DNA of 64,000 nt from Crossaster papposus (Eukaryota; Echinodermata; Asteroidea; Velatida; Solasteridae): positions 434,001-498,000 of the forward strand of contig JBAIAA010000401.1 in assembly GCA_037893245.1 (NCBI GenBank), read 5' to 3'. The notes under the pieces are model-generated. The model did not search any database. It was not told the DNA's origin and saw only the letters and a program-made list of their open reading frames with translations. The stretch's first letter is position 1; each line of letters begins with the position of its first letter. Below are positions 50,146-61,040 of the stretch, piece by piece. A program made the translations under genes and the position numbers.

Positions 50146-51609
50146 TTAGCTGTTTCGGCAATTCAGCCGAAACAGCTATTGTTTTCGTTAAAGTTTTTTT
50201 TTTTTTTTTTTTTCTTTTTAGCTGTTTCGGCAATTCAGCCGAAACAGCTATTGTAATCGTTAAAGTTTTTTTTTTTCTTTTTTCTTTTTTTTTTTTTTTT
50301 TTTTTTTTTTCCTCAGTTTCAGACTTTTCTCCATATAGTTTGTACACAGTTTTCTTCAGCCAATACACTTTGACACTTTGGTAAATCCGATCGACTTTAG
50401 ACTTGGCATACATTTAGACAACCACCCAAGGACGGTCCTAGAAGAAATTCGTCGCGATTACGTCATTCATGATCACGTGACGTCACGTTAAAGGTGTAAT
50501 TTTCCCCCATAGGTTTTGTACACGTTTTTCTTCAGACTATTGACTTTTACACTTTGGTAAATCTGACCGACTTGAAACTTGGTATACACTTAGAACACCA
50601 CCCACATATGGCCCTTGAAGCAATTAGGCACGATTGCGTCATTCAAGGTCACGTGACGTGACGTTAAAGGTGTAATTTTTTTTCCCATAGGGTTTGTACA
50701 CGTTTTTCTTCAGACTATTGACTTTGACACTTTCGTAAATCCGATCGACTTGAGACTTGGCATACACTTAGACCAGCATCCCTAGGAGGGCAAGGAGAAA
50801 AATCGTCACGATGACGTCATCTCGGGTCATGTGACGTCATATTAAAGGTTCATTTTTTAAGACCTTATATCTCTGAAAGTACAGGCTCGATTGGGGTCAA
50901 ACTTGGTATACAGGTATTCCGGGATGTGTTATAGACGAAAATTAAGGTGACATCATGATGACGTCATCGTGGGTCATGTGACGTCACATTAAAGGTTCAG
51001 TTTTTAAGACCTTATATCTCTGAAAGTACAGGCTCGATTGGGGTCAAACTTGGTATACAGGTATTTCGGGATGTGTTATAGACGAAAATTAAGGTGACAT
51101 CATGATGACGTCATCGTGGATCATGTGACGTCACATTAAAGGTTCAGTTTTTAAGACCTTATATCTCTGAAAGTACAGGCCCGATTGGGGTCAAACTTGG
51201 TATACAGGTATTCCGGGATGTGTTATAGACGAAAATTAAGGTGACATCATGATGACGTCATCGTGGGTCATGTGACGTCACATTAAAGGTTCAGTTTTTA
51301 AGACCTTATATCTCTGAAAGTACAGGCCCGATTGGTGTCAAACTTGGTATACAGGTATTCCGGGACGTGTAATAGACGAAAATAAAGGTGACGCCATGAT
51401 GACGTCATCGGGTGTCATGTGATGTTAAATTAAAGGTGTAGTTTCCCCCCTAGGATTTGCACACGTTTTTTTCAACCAATATATATTTGGCACTTTGGTA
51501 AATCCGATCGACTTCAGACTTGGTACACACATAGACGACCACCCACATAATTCAAAGTCATTTTAGACACGCGAAACAGCTCTGTGTTTGTCCACAAACA
51601 CATTTCTAG
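50146..51609 (+). mobile_element. Array unit 19 (type B, two hairpins)
   Basis: Hairpins at 50148-50177 and 50220-50249, then T- and C-interrupted runs. In the body one ~148-bp module (TTTTTAAGACCTTATATCTC ... GACGTCACATTAAAGG) is repeated four times in a row from 50850 to about 51435. CTAG 51606-51609. Confidence 0.8.
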
Positions 51610-52949
51610 TTTTTTTTTTTTTTCCTCTGTTTCAGACTCCTCTCCATAGGTTTTGTACACGTTTTTTCTTCAGCCAATACACTTTGGCACTTTGGTAAAT
51701 CCGATCGACTTGAGACTTGGCATACATTTAGACAACCACCCAAGGACGGTCCTAGAAGAAATTCGTCGCGATTACGTCATTCGTGGTCACGTGACGTCAC
51801 GTTAAAGGTGCAATTTTTCCCCATAGGATTTGTACACGTTTTTCTTCAGACTATTGAATTTGACACTTCTGTAAATTCGATCGACTTGAGACTTAGCACA
51901 GACCTCGACCACCATCCTTAGGAGGGCCAAGAAAAAAATAATCAAGATGACGTCATCGCGGGTCATGTGACGTCACATTAAAGGTGTAGTTTTTAAGACC
52001 CTCTAACTCTGAAAGTACAAGTCCGGTTGGGGTCAAACTTGGTTTGCAAGTATTCGAGGATGTGTTATAGACGAAAATTAAGATGACGTAATTATGACAT
52101 CATCGGGTGTCATGTGACGTCACATTAAAGGTTCAATTCTCTCCATAGGTTTTGTACACGTTTTTCTTCAAAATATTGAATTTGACACTTCTGTAAATTC
52201 GATCGACTTGAGACTTAGCACAGACCTCGACCACCATCCTTAGGAGGGCCAAGAAAAAAATAATCAAGATGACGTCATCGCGGGTCATGTGACGTCACAT
52301 TAAAGGTGTAGTTTTTAAGACCCTCTAACTCTGAAAGTACAAGTCCGGTTGGGGTCAAACTTGGTTTGCAAGTATTCGAGGATGTGTTATAGACGAAAAT
52401 TAAGATGCCGTAATTATGACATCATCGGGTGTCATGTGACGTCACATTAAAGGTTCAATTTTCTCCATAGGTTTTGTACACGTTTTTCTTCAAAATATTG
52501 AATTTTACACTTCTGTCAATTCGATCGACTTGAGACTTAGCACAGACCTCGACCACCATCCCCAGGATGGCCAAGGGGAACTTCGTCAGGATGACGTCAT
52601 CGTTGGACATGTGACGTCACATTAAAGGTTCAGTTGATAAGACCCTCTATCTCTAGAAGTACAGGTCCGATTGGGGTCATACTTGGTATGCAAGTAATCG
52701 AGTATGTGTTATAGACGAAAATTAAGATGAAGTAATTATGACGTCATCATGGGTCACGGAACGTCATATTAAAGGTGTAGTTTTCCCCAAAGGATTTGTA
52801 CACGGTTTTTTTTCAACCAATATATCTTTGGCACTTGGGTAAATCAGATTGACTTCAGCTTTGCGACACACTTAGACCACCACCCACTTATTACAAAACA
52901 AATTAGACATCCGAAACAGCTCTGTGTTTGTCCACAAACACATTTCTAG
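51610..52949 (+). mobile_element. Array unit 20 (type B)
   Basis: No hairpin. Alternating long (~173 bp) and short (~148 bp) modules. Its first ~500 bp is nearly identical to the start of unit 21 (offset about 1341). CTAG 52946-52949. Confidence 0.8.
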
Positions 52950-54598
52950 TTTCTTTTTTTTTTTTTTCCTCTGTTTCAGACTCCTCTCCATAGGTTTTGT
53001 ACACGTTTTTTCTTCAGCCAATACACTTTGGCACTTTGGTAAATCCGATCGACTTGAGACTTGGCATACATTTAGACAACCACCCAAGGACGGTCCTAGA
53101 AGAAATTCGTCGCGATTACATCATTCGTGGTCACGTGACGTCACGTTAAAGGTGCAATTTTTCCCCATAGGATTTGTACACGTTTTTCTTCAGACTATTG
53201 AATTTGACACTTCTGTAAATTCGATCGACTTGAGACTTAGCACAGACCTCGACCACCATCCTTAGGAGGGCCAAGAAAAAAATAATCAAGATGACGTCAT
53301 CGCGGGTCATGTGACGTCACATTAAAGGTGTAGTTTTTAAGACCCTCTAACTCTGAAAGTACAAGTCCGGTTGGGGTCAAACTTGGTTTGCAAGTATTCG
53401 AGGATGTGTTATAGACGAAAATTAAGATGACGTAATTATGACATCATCGGGTGTCATGTGACGTCACATTAAAGGTTCAATTTTCTCCATAGGTTTTGTA
53501 CACGTTTTTCTTCAGACTATTGAATTTGACACTTCTGTAAATTCGATCGACTTGAGACTCAGCACAGACCTCGACCACCATCCTTAGGAGGGCCAAGAAA
53601 AAAATAATCAAGATGACGTCATCGCGGGTCATGTGACGTCACATTAAAGGTGTAGTTTTTAAGACCCTCTAACTCTGAAAGTACAAGTCCGGTTGGGGTC
53701 AAACTTGGTTTGCAAGTATTCGAGGATGTGTTATAGACGAAAATTAAGATGACGTAATTATGACATCATCGGGTGTCATGTGACGTCACATTAAAGGTTC
53801 AATTTTCTCCATAGGTTTTGTACACGTTTTTCTTCAAAATATTGAATTTTACACTTCTGTCAATTCGATCGACTTGAGACTTAGCACAGACCTCGACCAC
53901 CATCCTTAGGAGGGCCAAGAAAATAATAATCAAGATGACGTCATCGCGGGTCATGTGACGTCACATTAAAGGTGTAGTTTTTTAAGACCCTCTAACTCTG
54001 AAAGTACAAGTCCGGTTGGGGTCAAACTTGGTTTGCAAGTATTCGAGGATGTGTTATAGACGAAAATTAAGATGACGTAATTATGACATCATCGGGTGTC
54101 ATGTGACGTCACATTAAAGGTTCAATTTTCCCCATTGGTTTTGTACACGTTTTTCTTCAGACTATTGAATTTGACAATTTGGTAAATTCGATCGACTTGA
54201 GACTTAGCACAGACCTCGACCACCATCCTTAGGAGGGCCAAGAAAAAAATATTCAAGATGACGTCATCGCGGATCATGTGACGTCACATTAAAGGTGTAG
54301 TTTTTAAGACCCTCTAACTCTGAAAGTACAAGTCCGGTTGGGGTCAAACTTGGTTTGCAAGTATTCGAGGGTGTGTTATAGACGAAAATTAAGATGACAT
54401 CATGATGACATCATCGGGTGTCATGTGACGTCACATTAAAGGTGTAGTTTTTCCCATAGGATTTGTACACGTATTTTTCAACTTATATATCTTGGGAAAA
54501 TTGGCAAATCCAATCGATTTCAGACTTGGCACACACATAATGAAAGTCATCTTAGACATCCGAAACAGCTCTGTGTTTGTCCACAAACACATGTCTAG
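52950..54598 (+). mobile_element. Array unit 21 (type B)
   Basis: As unit 20 with more copies of the long/short module pair, most of them nearly identical. CTAG 54595-54598 after the B stem-loop. Confidence 0.8.
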
Positions 54599-57005
54599 TT
54601 TCTTCTTCTTGTTCTTGTCCCATAAATCGCATAGACTTTGTACACGTTTCTTCTGGAGGTCACTTTTGTCATTAAACATACTTCAATTTCATTGAAACTT
54701 TGCACATACTCAGAACTCATACTGAGCTAGTGCCTAAAACTCGGATGTCATCATGACGTCATCACGTGACACGTGACGTCATCTTAAAGTTTTAATAATT
54801 TAATCTTTGAAAATCTATACAAAATCAACCGCGAAAGACCGTAACTAGATGTTTGTGGGAATCGATAGAATAATTAAGGATCTTCATTTTATCTCGTGTG
54901 CGTAAAATCACGTGACCCTTCCTTCCGGTCCAAACCGGAAGTGGCTTATAATTTGAAAGTGGAAAATGATTTGAACTTACTTTCAACGATGTTAGTCTCT
55001 AGCTAGGCTGCGCTCTCCAAAAAAGTGACCGGTGACGTCATAAATTGTTTTAGCGCCCTCTAGCGGCAGGTTGAAAAATGTTTAAAATGAATAATCAGTT
55101 GATGTGTGTGGCGAAGTTTGTTCAAATCACTTTATAACTGATGTATATAATCAGCTTCATGATAGGAACAGGTTGACGGAAAGAAAAAAATATGACGTCA
55201 CCAGACCGGAAGTTATAATGAAATTACCTCTTTTCCTTTAAAAATACCTAAAAAATTAACCCAGACAGATATAATCTTGTTTTTTGCTCTAAAGGTTAAT
55301 GTAAAAGTACTTCTCAAACTTTCCTGTGTTTTGTAGCAAAAGGCGAACTTGGACATACCCTGAGACACCCTTGAAATGTCATGTTTTATGTCCTTGATTG
55401 CACGGCGCCAGTATACGTGTACATTGTATTGAGCGTACTTGCACGTACGATGTCAGTACGCTCCATACATTGTACAATAGAGAAGGGAAGGAGGGACACT
55501 GGTATCCATTTGTACGGTGACATGTGAAACACGAGAGTCATCAACATAGGCCACGAGGAAGGGCGCCGCTTATGGCAGGTAGGTAAACGTGCCTTCGGCA
55601 ACGCAGAACTACGCGTGAATTATACATGTACCATATAATAGATGTACGCGAACTTTTGCACAAGTACTTTTAACAGAAAACAAATTGGTATTCTCATCAA
55701 ACTTAACCTCCGTAAATACTCTATAGTGCACTCGTGCCTTGCGGACAGGCGTCGTGATGACGTCACCATGGGTCACGTGACGTCGTCTTAAACGTGCAAT
55801 AGATTTAATGTTTGAAAATTAATAAAAAAATCAACCGCGTATGATCGGAACTTGAAGTTTGTGGGAATTGATATAATATTAAATCCACGATCTTCATTTT
55901 ATCTCGTGTGCGTGAAATCCCGTGACCCTTCCTTCCGGTCGAAACCGGAAGTGGCTTATAATTTAAAAGTGGACCATAATGTGAACTTAGTTTCAACGAT
56001 GTTAGTCTCTGGCTAGTAGTGCTTTTCACAAAAAATACCGGTAACGCCATAACATGTTACAGCGCCCTCTAGCGGCAGTTTGAAAACTGTTAACAATGAA
56101 TAACCAGTTGATTTGTTTTGCGAAGTTTGCTCAAATCACTGTATAACTGGTTTATATAATCAACATCTTGTTAGGAACAAGTTGGCGAAGACAAAAAAAT
56201 ATGACGTCACTAGACCGAAAGTTACAATGAAAAGACCTTTAAACCCTAAATAATTGCTGACAAATCAACCGCGATAGATATAATTCTTTTTTTGCTTTAA
56301 ATAGACAAGTTCAGACAGCTCTCGAGCTGTATGTTAATGACGTCACGATGACGTCATCAAGTATTAGATTGCAAGCAACTAATGATTTGTAGATTTAATC
56401 TTTGAAAATCAATATCAAATCAAATGTAACAGATCTGATTTAGATTTTAACGGGAATTGATAGAATAATCCAGGGTCTTCATATTCGTATTACATGCAAA
56501 ATGACTTGACCCTTCCTTCCGGTCCAAACCGGAAGTGCCTTATAATTTGAAAGTTAAAAATGATATGAATTTACTTTCAACGATGATAGTCTCTAGGTAG
56601 CCTGCACCTACAAACAAAGTTACCGGTGACGTCATAAATTGTTATAACGCCCTCTAGTGGCAGGTTGAAAAAAATTTTAAATGAATAATCAGTTTGTTTT
56701 CGTGGCGAAGTTTGCTCAAATCGCTTTATAATTGGTATTTATAATCAGCATCTTGTTAGGAAAAAGTTGGCGGATAAAAACAAAATAATATGACGTCACT
56801 AGACCGGAAATTACAATTAAAAAACCTTTAAACATTTCTGAAAATTAACCGCGAGAGATATAATCCAATTAATAATTTAAAATTTGCAGTTTTGAAAAAA
56901 TTAAATAAAGACATTTATTAAATGAAATCATAAATGTAATGAACAATACAAAAAAAAAATGCGAAAAAGCCATATGCTCTGTTCCTTGAACAGACATATC
57001 TCTAG
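54599..57005 (+). mobile_element. Array unit 22 (type A, variant 3' end, most diverged)
   Basis: Begins TTCTTCTTGTTCTTG like unit 15. The ~400-bp block (about 55280-55620) is strongly diverged here. The 3' third matches unit 5. CTAG 57002-57005. Confidence 0.8.
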
Positions 57006-59429
57006 TTTTTCTTTTCTTTTAGTAACCTAAACCCCATAGACTTTGTACACGTTTTTTTCTGCCCGTCACTTTTAATCGAAAACAAAGTCGTATTTACATA
57101 AAACTTAACCCAGGTGAAGACCCCATAGTGAACTCGTGTCTCGCAGAAATACGTCATGGTGACGTCATCAGGGGTCACGTGACGTCATCTTAAAGGTGTA
57201 ATTGATTTAATCTTTGAAAATCAATAACAAATCAACCGCAAAAGACCGAAACTTAATTTTTGTGGCAATAGATAGAATAATCCAGGATCTTGATTTTATC
57301 TCGCGTGCGTGAAATCACGTGACCCTTCCTTCCGGTCTAAACCGGAAGTGCCTCATAATTTGAAAGTGAAAAATGATATGAACTTACTTTCAACGATGTT
57401 AGTGTCTGGCTACAATGTATTTTTCCAAAAAAAATTGGTGACGTCATAACATGTTATAGCGCCCTCTAGCGGCAGTTTGAATAATGGTTAAAATGAATAA
57501 TCTGTTGATGTGTGTGGCGAAGTTTGCTGAAATCACTTTATAACCGGTGTATTTAATCAGCTTCATGCTAGGAACAAGTTGACGGGAAGAAACAATTATG
57601 ACGTCACCAGACCGGAAGTTAGAATGAAAAGACTCTTTTTCCTTTGAAAATTCCTAAAAAATTAAACTTGACAGATACAATCTTGATTTTTGCTCTAAAG
57701 GTTAATGTAAAAGTAGTTCTCAAACTTCCCTGTGTTTTGGGGCAAAAAACGAACTTGAACATACCCTGCGGCACCCTTGAAATGTAATCGTTTTGGCCTA
57801 GGTGCAAAAAGCATTGACCCCTTACGTGTGCGTGCCACACGTATAATATACATGCTAGTACATGTACGTATACACCGATAGTGCATTATGTATTGAGCGA
57901 ATGTATCACCACTGACATCGTTCGTGCAAGCACATTTACGCTCACCCAAGATGACACTAGCCGCCAACCTGTGAAACAGGATGACGTCATCAAGTTGCCC
58001 ATGAGGAAGGGCGCCGCGTACGACAGGTAGGTAAACACGCTTTCGGCTACGCAGAATCCAACCCCGTAGACTTTGTAAACGTTGCTTGCACAATTCAAAG
58101 CACTTTTAACGGAAAAACAAAGTCGTATTTCCATAAACTCGACCCAGGTGAAACCCCAATAGTGAACTCCAGTCTCGCCGACAGACACCACGAGGAAGAC
58201 GTCATCAGGCCCACGTGACCTTATCTTAAAGGTGCAATTGATTTAATCTTGGAAAATCAATAAAACATCAACCGCAAAAGACCGAAACTTGAATTTTGTG
58301 GCAATTAATCGAATAATCCAGGATCTTCATTTTATCTCCCGTGCGTGAAATCACGTGACCTTTCCTTCCGGTCAAAACCGGAAGTGCCTTATAATTTGAA
58401 TGTGAAAAATGATATGAACTTACTTTCAACGATGTTAGTGTCTGGCTAGAATAAACTATTCAAAACAATTCCGGCGACGTCATAACATGTTATAGCGCCC
58501 TCTAGCGGCAGGTTGAAAATTGTTAAAATGATTAATCTGTTGATGTGTGTTGCACAGTTTGCTGAAATAACTTTATAACTGGTGTATATAATCAGCTTCA
58601 TGCTTAGAGCATATTGGGAAGGAGAAATATTTATGACGTCACCAAACCGGAAGTTACAATAAAAAAATCCTTTAAACTTTAAAAAGTCGCTTAAAAATCA
58701 ACCGCTATAGATATAATCCAGATGTTTGCTTCAAATAGCAAAGTTAAGACTGATCTCGAGTTTCTGTTAATTACGTCACAATGACGTCACCAAGTGTCAG
58801 ATTACAAGCAACCAAATATTTATAAATTTAATCTTTGAAAATCAATATAAAATCAACTGTAAGAGATCTGATTTAGATTTTTAAGGAAATTGATAGATTA
58901 ATCCATGGTCTTCATAATTTGTATTACATGCAAAAAGACTTGACACTTCCTTCCGGTCCAAACCGGAAGTGCCTTATAATTTAAAAGTGGAAAACGATGC
59001 TAACTTACTTTCAACGATGTTAGGCGCTGGCTAGGTTGTAAGTAACAAAACAGTTAACAGTGACTTCATAAAATGTTAAAGCGCCCTCTAGCGTCATGTT
59101 GACAAATGTTACGTCATATTACGATTATATTTGAATTATTACGTTTTTAGACGTTGAAGGCATATCTCAGCAACGGATCGTGTTAACATAACACCTCATT
59201 TTGTGTTGTTAGGTGATAGATAGTTGCACACAAAGTTCACAAACGTGTGACGTCATCGTTTTAATCAGTTTTAAATCATTTTACTCTGTTTAAATTAACT
59301 TAAATTAGTTTTCAATGATTTTAAATTGTTTTGATGGTTTAAAAGTTCAATTTTTAAAATATTTAATAAAAAAAAATTGTGAATGCGAAAAAGCCCTATG
59401 TTCTGTTCCTCGAACAGACGTAGTTCTAG
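57006..59429 (+). mobile_element. Array unit 23 (type A, last unit)
   Basis: Starts with a pyrimidine run nearly identical to that of unit 5, has a full A body, and ends with stem TCTGTTC (59402-59408) and GAACAGA (59412-59418), then CTAG 59426-59429. After it comes TTAGCGCC, so GGTTAT|TTAGCGCC or similar would be the original uninserted site. Confidence 0.8.
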
Positions 59430-59644
59430 TTAGCGCCTGTGTTTGTCCCCAGGTATCAATTACACTAACGGGCTCACCCAAATTGGAGTCACTTTACCAC
59501 ATATATTGTTATGCCAAGGAAAGCTACAGTTACGTAGGCCTAATGCGTTGGAGTTAAAAAGTGGACCTCCTCCCCGGGTCGAACCTCAAAAACTGAGGTT
59601 CCAAAAAATGCATTAGATTGGGCTCGGTTCTGTAATGTGTGCAG
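59430..59644. other. Junction between array and piggyBac relic
   Basis: About 215 bases with no recognised repeat. It may include the upstream, more decayed part of the piggyBac relic, as the coding match becomes clear only at 59645. Confidence 0.4.
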
Positions 59645-60330
59645 TTCACTGGAAATGTTGGTTCCACCGGCGACTTTGCCACACTGTCGGCAGTAGAGAT
59701 CTTCAAGCTGTATTTTTGTTAACTCGTGTGGGATATGCTCGTCGACGAGACTAATCGCTATGCGCAGCAAACATTTATGGACTCAAATCCTGAACAACAG
59801 TTTTCCTGGTACCCAACCAAGTAACCAACGTTCCCGAAATGATGACACTTGTATCACTTATTATTGATATGGGCATAAACAAATCTTCTTAATACAGGAT
59901 GATTTTGAAAAATCCATTTTATCTGTCGGTAATGTCGAGAAATCGTTTTAGTTCAATTCTTCGGTTTCTCCACATCTCCAATAACAAAATACCTCGTAAA
60001 TCTTCGGCTAAACGGGACAAATTTTCCAAAGTTCGGCCCTTGATAGAAGTCATTATCCCGAAGTTCCTCAACCTGTGTACGCAGAATCTGTCTCCAGACG
60101 AGAGTATGTTGAAATTCAAGGAACGCTTAAGTTTTGTCCAGTAGGCCCCCAAAACCAATAAAACGTGGTATTGAAGCATTTTCCTTGAACAAAAGCAATC
60201 GGGATATACACGTGTAATTAGAAACTGTACACAGGCGCTAACAACACCCAAACTGTAATACAGTAGATGTAGATTTCGAGCCATCAGACTGCCATCCACC
60301 AAACCTAACAGTTGCAGGAAAAGTCGCAAT
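59645..60330 (+). pseudogene. piggyBac (PGBD4-like) transposase relic, frameshifted
   Basis: Successive pieces of the piggyBac DDE transposase appear in order on the plus strand. First is FTGNVGSTGDF with following EIFKLYF (59645 on), then WDMLVDETNRYAQQ (from about 59728), then SLIIDMGI (about 59856-59879), then MSRNRFSSILRFLHISNN (about 59932-59985), KVRPLIE, SPDESMLKFKERLSFVQ (about 60092-60142), and finally remnants around the YTG region near 60220. In-frame stops at about 59718 and 59821 and several frame changes mean it cannot make protein. SPDESM fits the first catalytic aspartate region. The N-terminal region and the C-terminal cysteine motif are missing. Confidence 0.88.
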
Positions 60331-60346
60331 AAAAGCATTATTAAAT

Positions 60347-60409
60347 GTGTATGTTGTATGTGCTGTTCACATTAAAATGTTCAATGTGAACAGCACATAC
60401 AACATACAC
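60347..60409. repeat. Perfect 27-bp stem hairpin
   Basis: 27 bases at 60347-60373 are the exact complement of 60383-60409, with a 9-nt loop. It lies at the junction between the piggyBac relic and the LINE/SINE-like tail. The right arm belongs to that tail (compare 8838-8862, ATACAACATACAC); the left arm is an inverted extra copy. This resembles a template-switch or snap-back event. Confidence 0.85.
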
Positions 60410-60610
60410 AAATAATTTACAAAAAGAACAGGGTTGTTGCAGTGTATTGTGATTTGTATATGTATGCGATTTACACACCACCGTATATAATTGCAAAGAT
60501 TGCTTGGAATCGATTGTTTAATATTAATGACACGCCTGCAAACAGCATTATTTATGTGTTCAAAGTTCAAGATTTTGAGTATATTTACTTTATGATTATT
60601 GATTAACCAT
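60392..60610 (-). repeat. LINE/SINE-like 3' tail, copy 2
   Basis: Homologous to 8838-9070. Shared blocks include CACCGTATATAATTGCAAA, CCTGCAAACAGCATTATT and ATTTACTTTATGATTATTGAT. It lacks the CATTCATTC tail of copy 1, which is replaced by the hairpin at 60347-60409. Confidence 0.6.
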
Positions 60611-60666
60611 GTATGGCAAGCCAAAGCGGAATTATTTCAAAACCGTATTTTTTTGCCAACACCCTA

Positions 60667-60990
60667 AATTTCATGCAAGACTAACTCGTTTGTTCGTGCA
60701 AAACCCAATATTTCGTGCAAGACCCCCAACAAAATCGTCCAAGACTTAGTTTATCGTGCAAGACCAACATTTTCCTGCAAGACCAACATTTTTCTGCAAG
60801 ACCACACTTTTCCTGCAAGACCCAATTTCATATGCAAGACCCAAATTGTTATGTAAGACCCAATTTGTCCTGCAAGACCCAATTTTACATGCAAGACCCA
60901 GATTTTCATGCAAGACCCAATTGTTCGTGCAAGACCCAATTTTACATGCAAGACCAAAATTGTGTGCAACACAAATTGTCATGCAAGATG
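60667..60990 (+). repeat. ~20-bp TGCAAGACCCAA minisatellite
   Basis: About 15 units with core TGCAAGACCCAATTTT and variable last bases (TCA, TCG, ACA). The array ends just before a GGTGGCCCTGA element end at 61009, the same arrangement as the CGGATGC array before 2515. Confidence 0.9.
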
Positions 60991-61008
60991 CACGTGACCT
61001 ATTGTGTA

Positions 61009-61040
61009 TGGTGGCCCTGAAGGGACATCGCACATTTCTG
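61009..61040 (+). mobile_element. Solo GGTGGCCCTGA element end
   Basis: TA, then TGGTGGCCCTGAAGGGACAT and CGCACATTTCTGCG. This matches the ends at 2515 and 61756, but no inverted partner follows within the next 700 bp other than the separate 354-bp element. Likely a truncated copy. Confidence 0.5.

Larger units (their letters stand above)
11490..59429 (+). repeat. 48-kb head-to-tail array of rolling-circle-type elements
   Basis: The whole stretch is built of units in one orientation. A complete unit shows, in order: a 5' hairpin module of 26-30 nt; a pyrimidine or CTT microsatellite run often ending TTTTAG; a body of tandem modules; the inverted copy of the 5' hairpin arm; a stem-loop of 7-9 bp; then CTAG and T. 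Three end types occur. A is GGCTTTTTCGC with 3' stem TCTGTTC/GAACAGA. B is AGCTGTTTCGG with 3' stem TGTGTTTGT/ACAAACACA. C is GGCTTTTCCGC. Short asymmetric inverted ends, a 3' hairpin, T-T insertion and tandem growth are described for Helentron/Helitron2 elements and their non-autonomous HINE (DINE-1-like) relatives. No Rep/helicase frame is present. The class assignment is inference; the unit structure is directly seen. Confidence 0.8.

Noticed and set aside
12142..58191. Recurring minus-strand frames of 70-132 codons in a ~400-bp block of A units
   Set aside because: They recur because the DNA recurs. Copies carry indels and changed ends, several overlapping frames are equally open, and none shows a domain. 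Conservation follows the nucleotide sequence, not one reading frame.
11490..59429. Prokaryotic or viral origin for the array
   Set aside because: No coding density, no viral or bacterial proteins, and piggyBac relics and intron-like signals on both sides point to an animal chromosome.
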